From contig JAJZCS010000025.1 in NCBI GenBank assembly GCA_021829055.1, forward strand, positions 1-14,695: a stretch of DNA of 14,695 bases. The letters run 5' to 3'. The position numbers and the translations under genes are program-made. Under the pieces are notes generated by a model. The model did no database searches and was not told the DNA's origin. It saw only the letters and a list, made by a program, of their open reading frames with translations. Positions within the stretch are counted from its first letter, which is position 1, and the number at the start of each line of letters is the position of its first letter. Source of the stretch: Pseudomonadota bacterium (GTDB lineage: Bacteria; Pseudomonadota; Alphaproteobacteria; Acetobacterales; Acetobacteraceae). Shown here one piece after another: positions 14,499 to 14,695 of this stretch.

Positions 14499-14695
14499 TT
14501 AGACCCTGACTCTGAAGGGTAGTATTTCGATCTCTGGCGTACGATTTTTTTTGTGAGCGGGGGGAGTGTGGGTGAGGAGCCCCGCTGCGGTTGCACTGGC
14601 AATGGTTGTTTCGAGATCCCTGGTGAGGCGGCGGCATCGGCTGAGCCGGGCAAAGGTTCTCTTGACGACCCATCGGCGCGGCAGGAGTTCAAATC
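14499..14695 (-). pseudogene. IS5-family DDE transposase, C-terminal fragment at window edge, probably inactive
   Basis: The minus-strand frame that enters from the right edge reads FELLPRRWVVKRTFARLSRC followed by RRLTRDLETTIASATA, the C-terminal signature of IS5-family transposases. It ends at TAA (14499-14501). In active relatives the segment is RRWVVERTF, where that Glu is the last catalytic residue of the DDE triad. Here the codon is AAG (Lys), a single G-to-A change from GAG. The tail after SATA does not continue with the usual hydrophobic IS5 ending and contains an A-run (T8 at 14545-14552 on the plus strand), so it may also be frameshifted. The rest of the gene and both inverted-repeat ends are outside the window or not recognisable. 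Confidence 0.75.

Noticed and set aside
14327..14692. A 121-residue minus-strand open frame at the right edge.
   Set aside because: The neighbouring frame carries the IS5 transposase signature over the same bases. This frame is low-complexity and overlaps the end of the glycosylase gene.
14684..14695. GAGTTCAAATC, similar to a tRNA T-arm.
   Set aside because: It lies within the transposase coding frame, and no acceptor stem or anticodon arm is found around it.

Overview
The window reads as an ordinary chromosomal segment of an alphaproteobacterium. The protein style and gene groupings suggest Acetobacteraceae or close Rhodospirillales, but this is an inference from memory and not a database result. 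Base composition is moderate-to-high GC. The tnpB remnant near 11.7-12.4 kb is visibly richer in GC than its neighbours.

Layout, left to right. (1) The 3' two thirds of leuA (2-isopropylmalate synthase) runs off the left edge. (2) A minus-strand pair, ilvE (branched-chain aminotransferase) followed by a DUF202/YidH-type membrane protein, is joined by a 4-base GTGA overlap. (3) Divergent from ilvE is a plus-strand operon of a MarR-type regulator, an OmpR-type response regulator and an EnvZ-like histidine kinase, all overlapping. The ilvE/MarR/response-regulator order recalls the petP-petR arrangement of other alphaproteobacteria. A good sigma70-like promoter and an inverted repeat lie between ilvE and the regulator. 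(4) The minus-strand pair dnaN-recF (sliding clamp and RecF) follows. dnaA is not upstream and gyrB is not downstream. (5) A roughly 500-base non-coding stretch holds nested inverted repeats that could fold into a branched RNA. (6) Divergent from dnaN is a two-gene anion-type ABC transporter: a duplicated, fused permease and an ATPase with a C-terminal AAA-associated domain. No substrate-binding protein gene is present. (7) A decayed IS200/IS605-type tnpB (nonsense codon, missing N-terminus) lies between the transporter and folK. (8) folK (minus) is divergent from a NYN/LabA-type nuclease-like gene, which overlaps by GTGA a family-5 uracil-DNA glycosylase. (9) At the right edge is the 3' end of an IS5-family DDE transposase on the minus strand, with Lys where the catalytic Glu is expected.

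Functionally the window mixes leucine/branched-chain amino acid metabolism, a two-component regulatory cassette, replication and repair genes (dnaN, recF, uracil-DNA glycosylase), an uptake transporter of unknown substrate, folate synthesis, and two mobile-element remnants that mark the junctions where gene order looks rearranged. I do not see a clear-cut new biological system. The best candidates for a second look are the structured dnaN/transporter intergenic region, the NYN-UDG coupled pair, and the tnpB right end with its hairpin and 13-base repeat shared with the end of folK.
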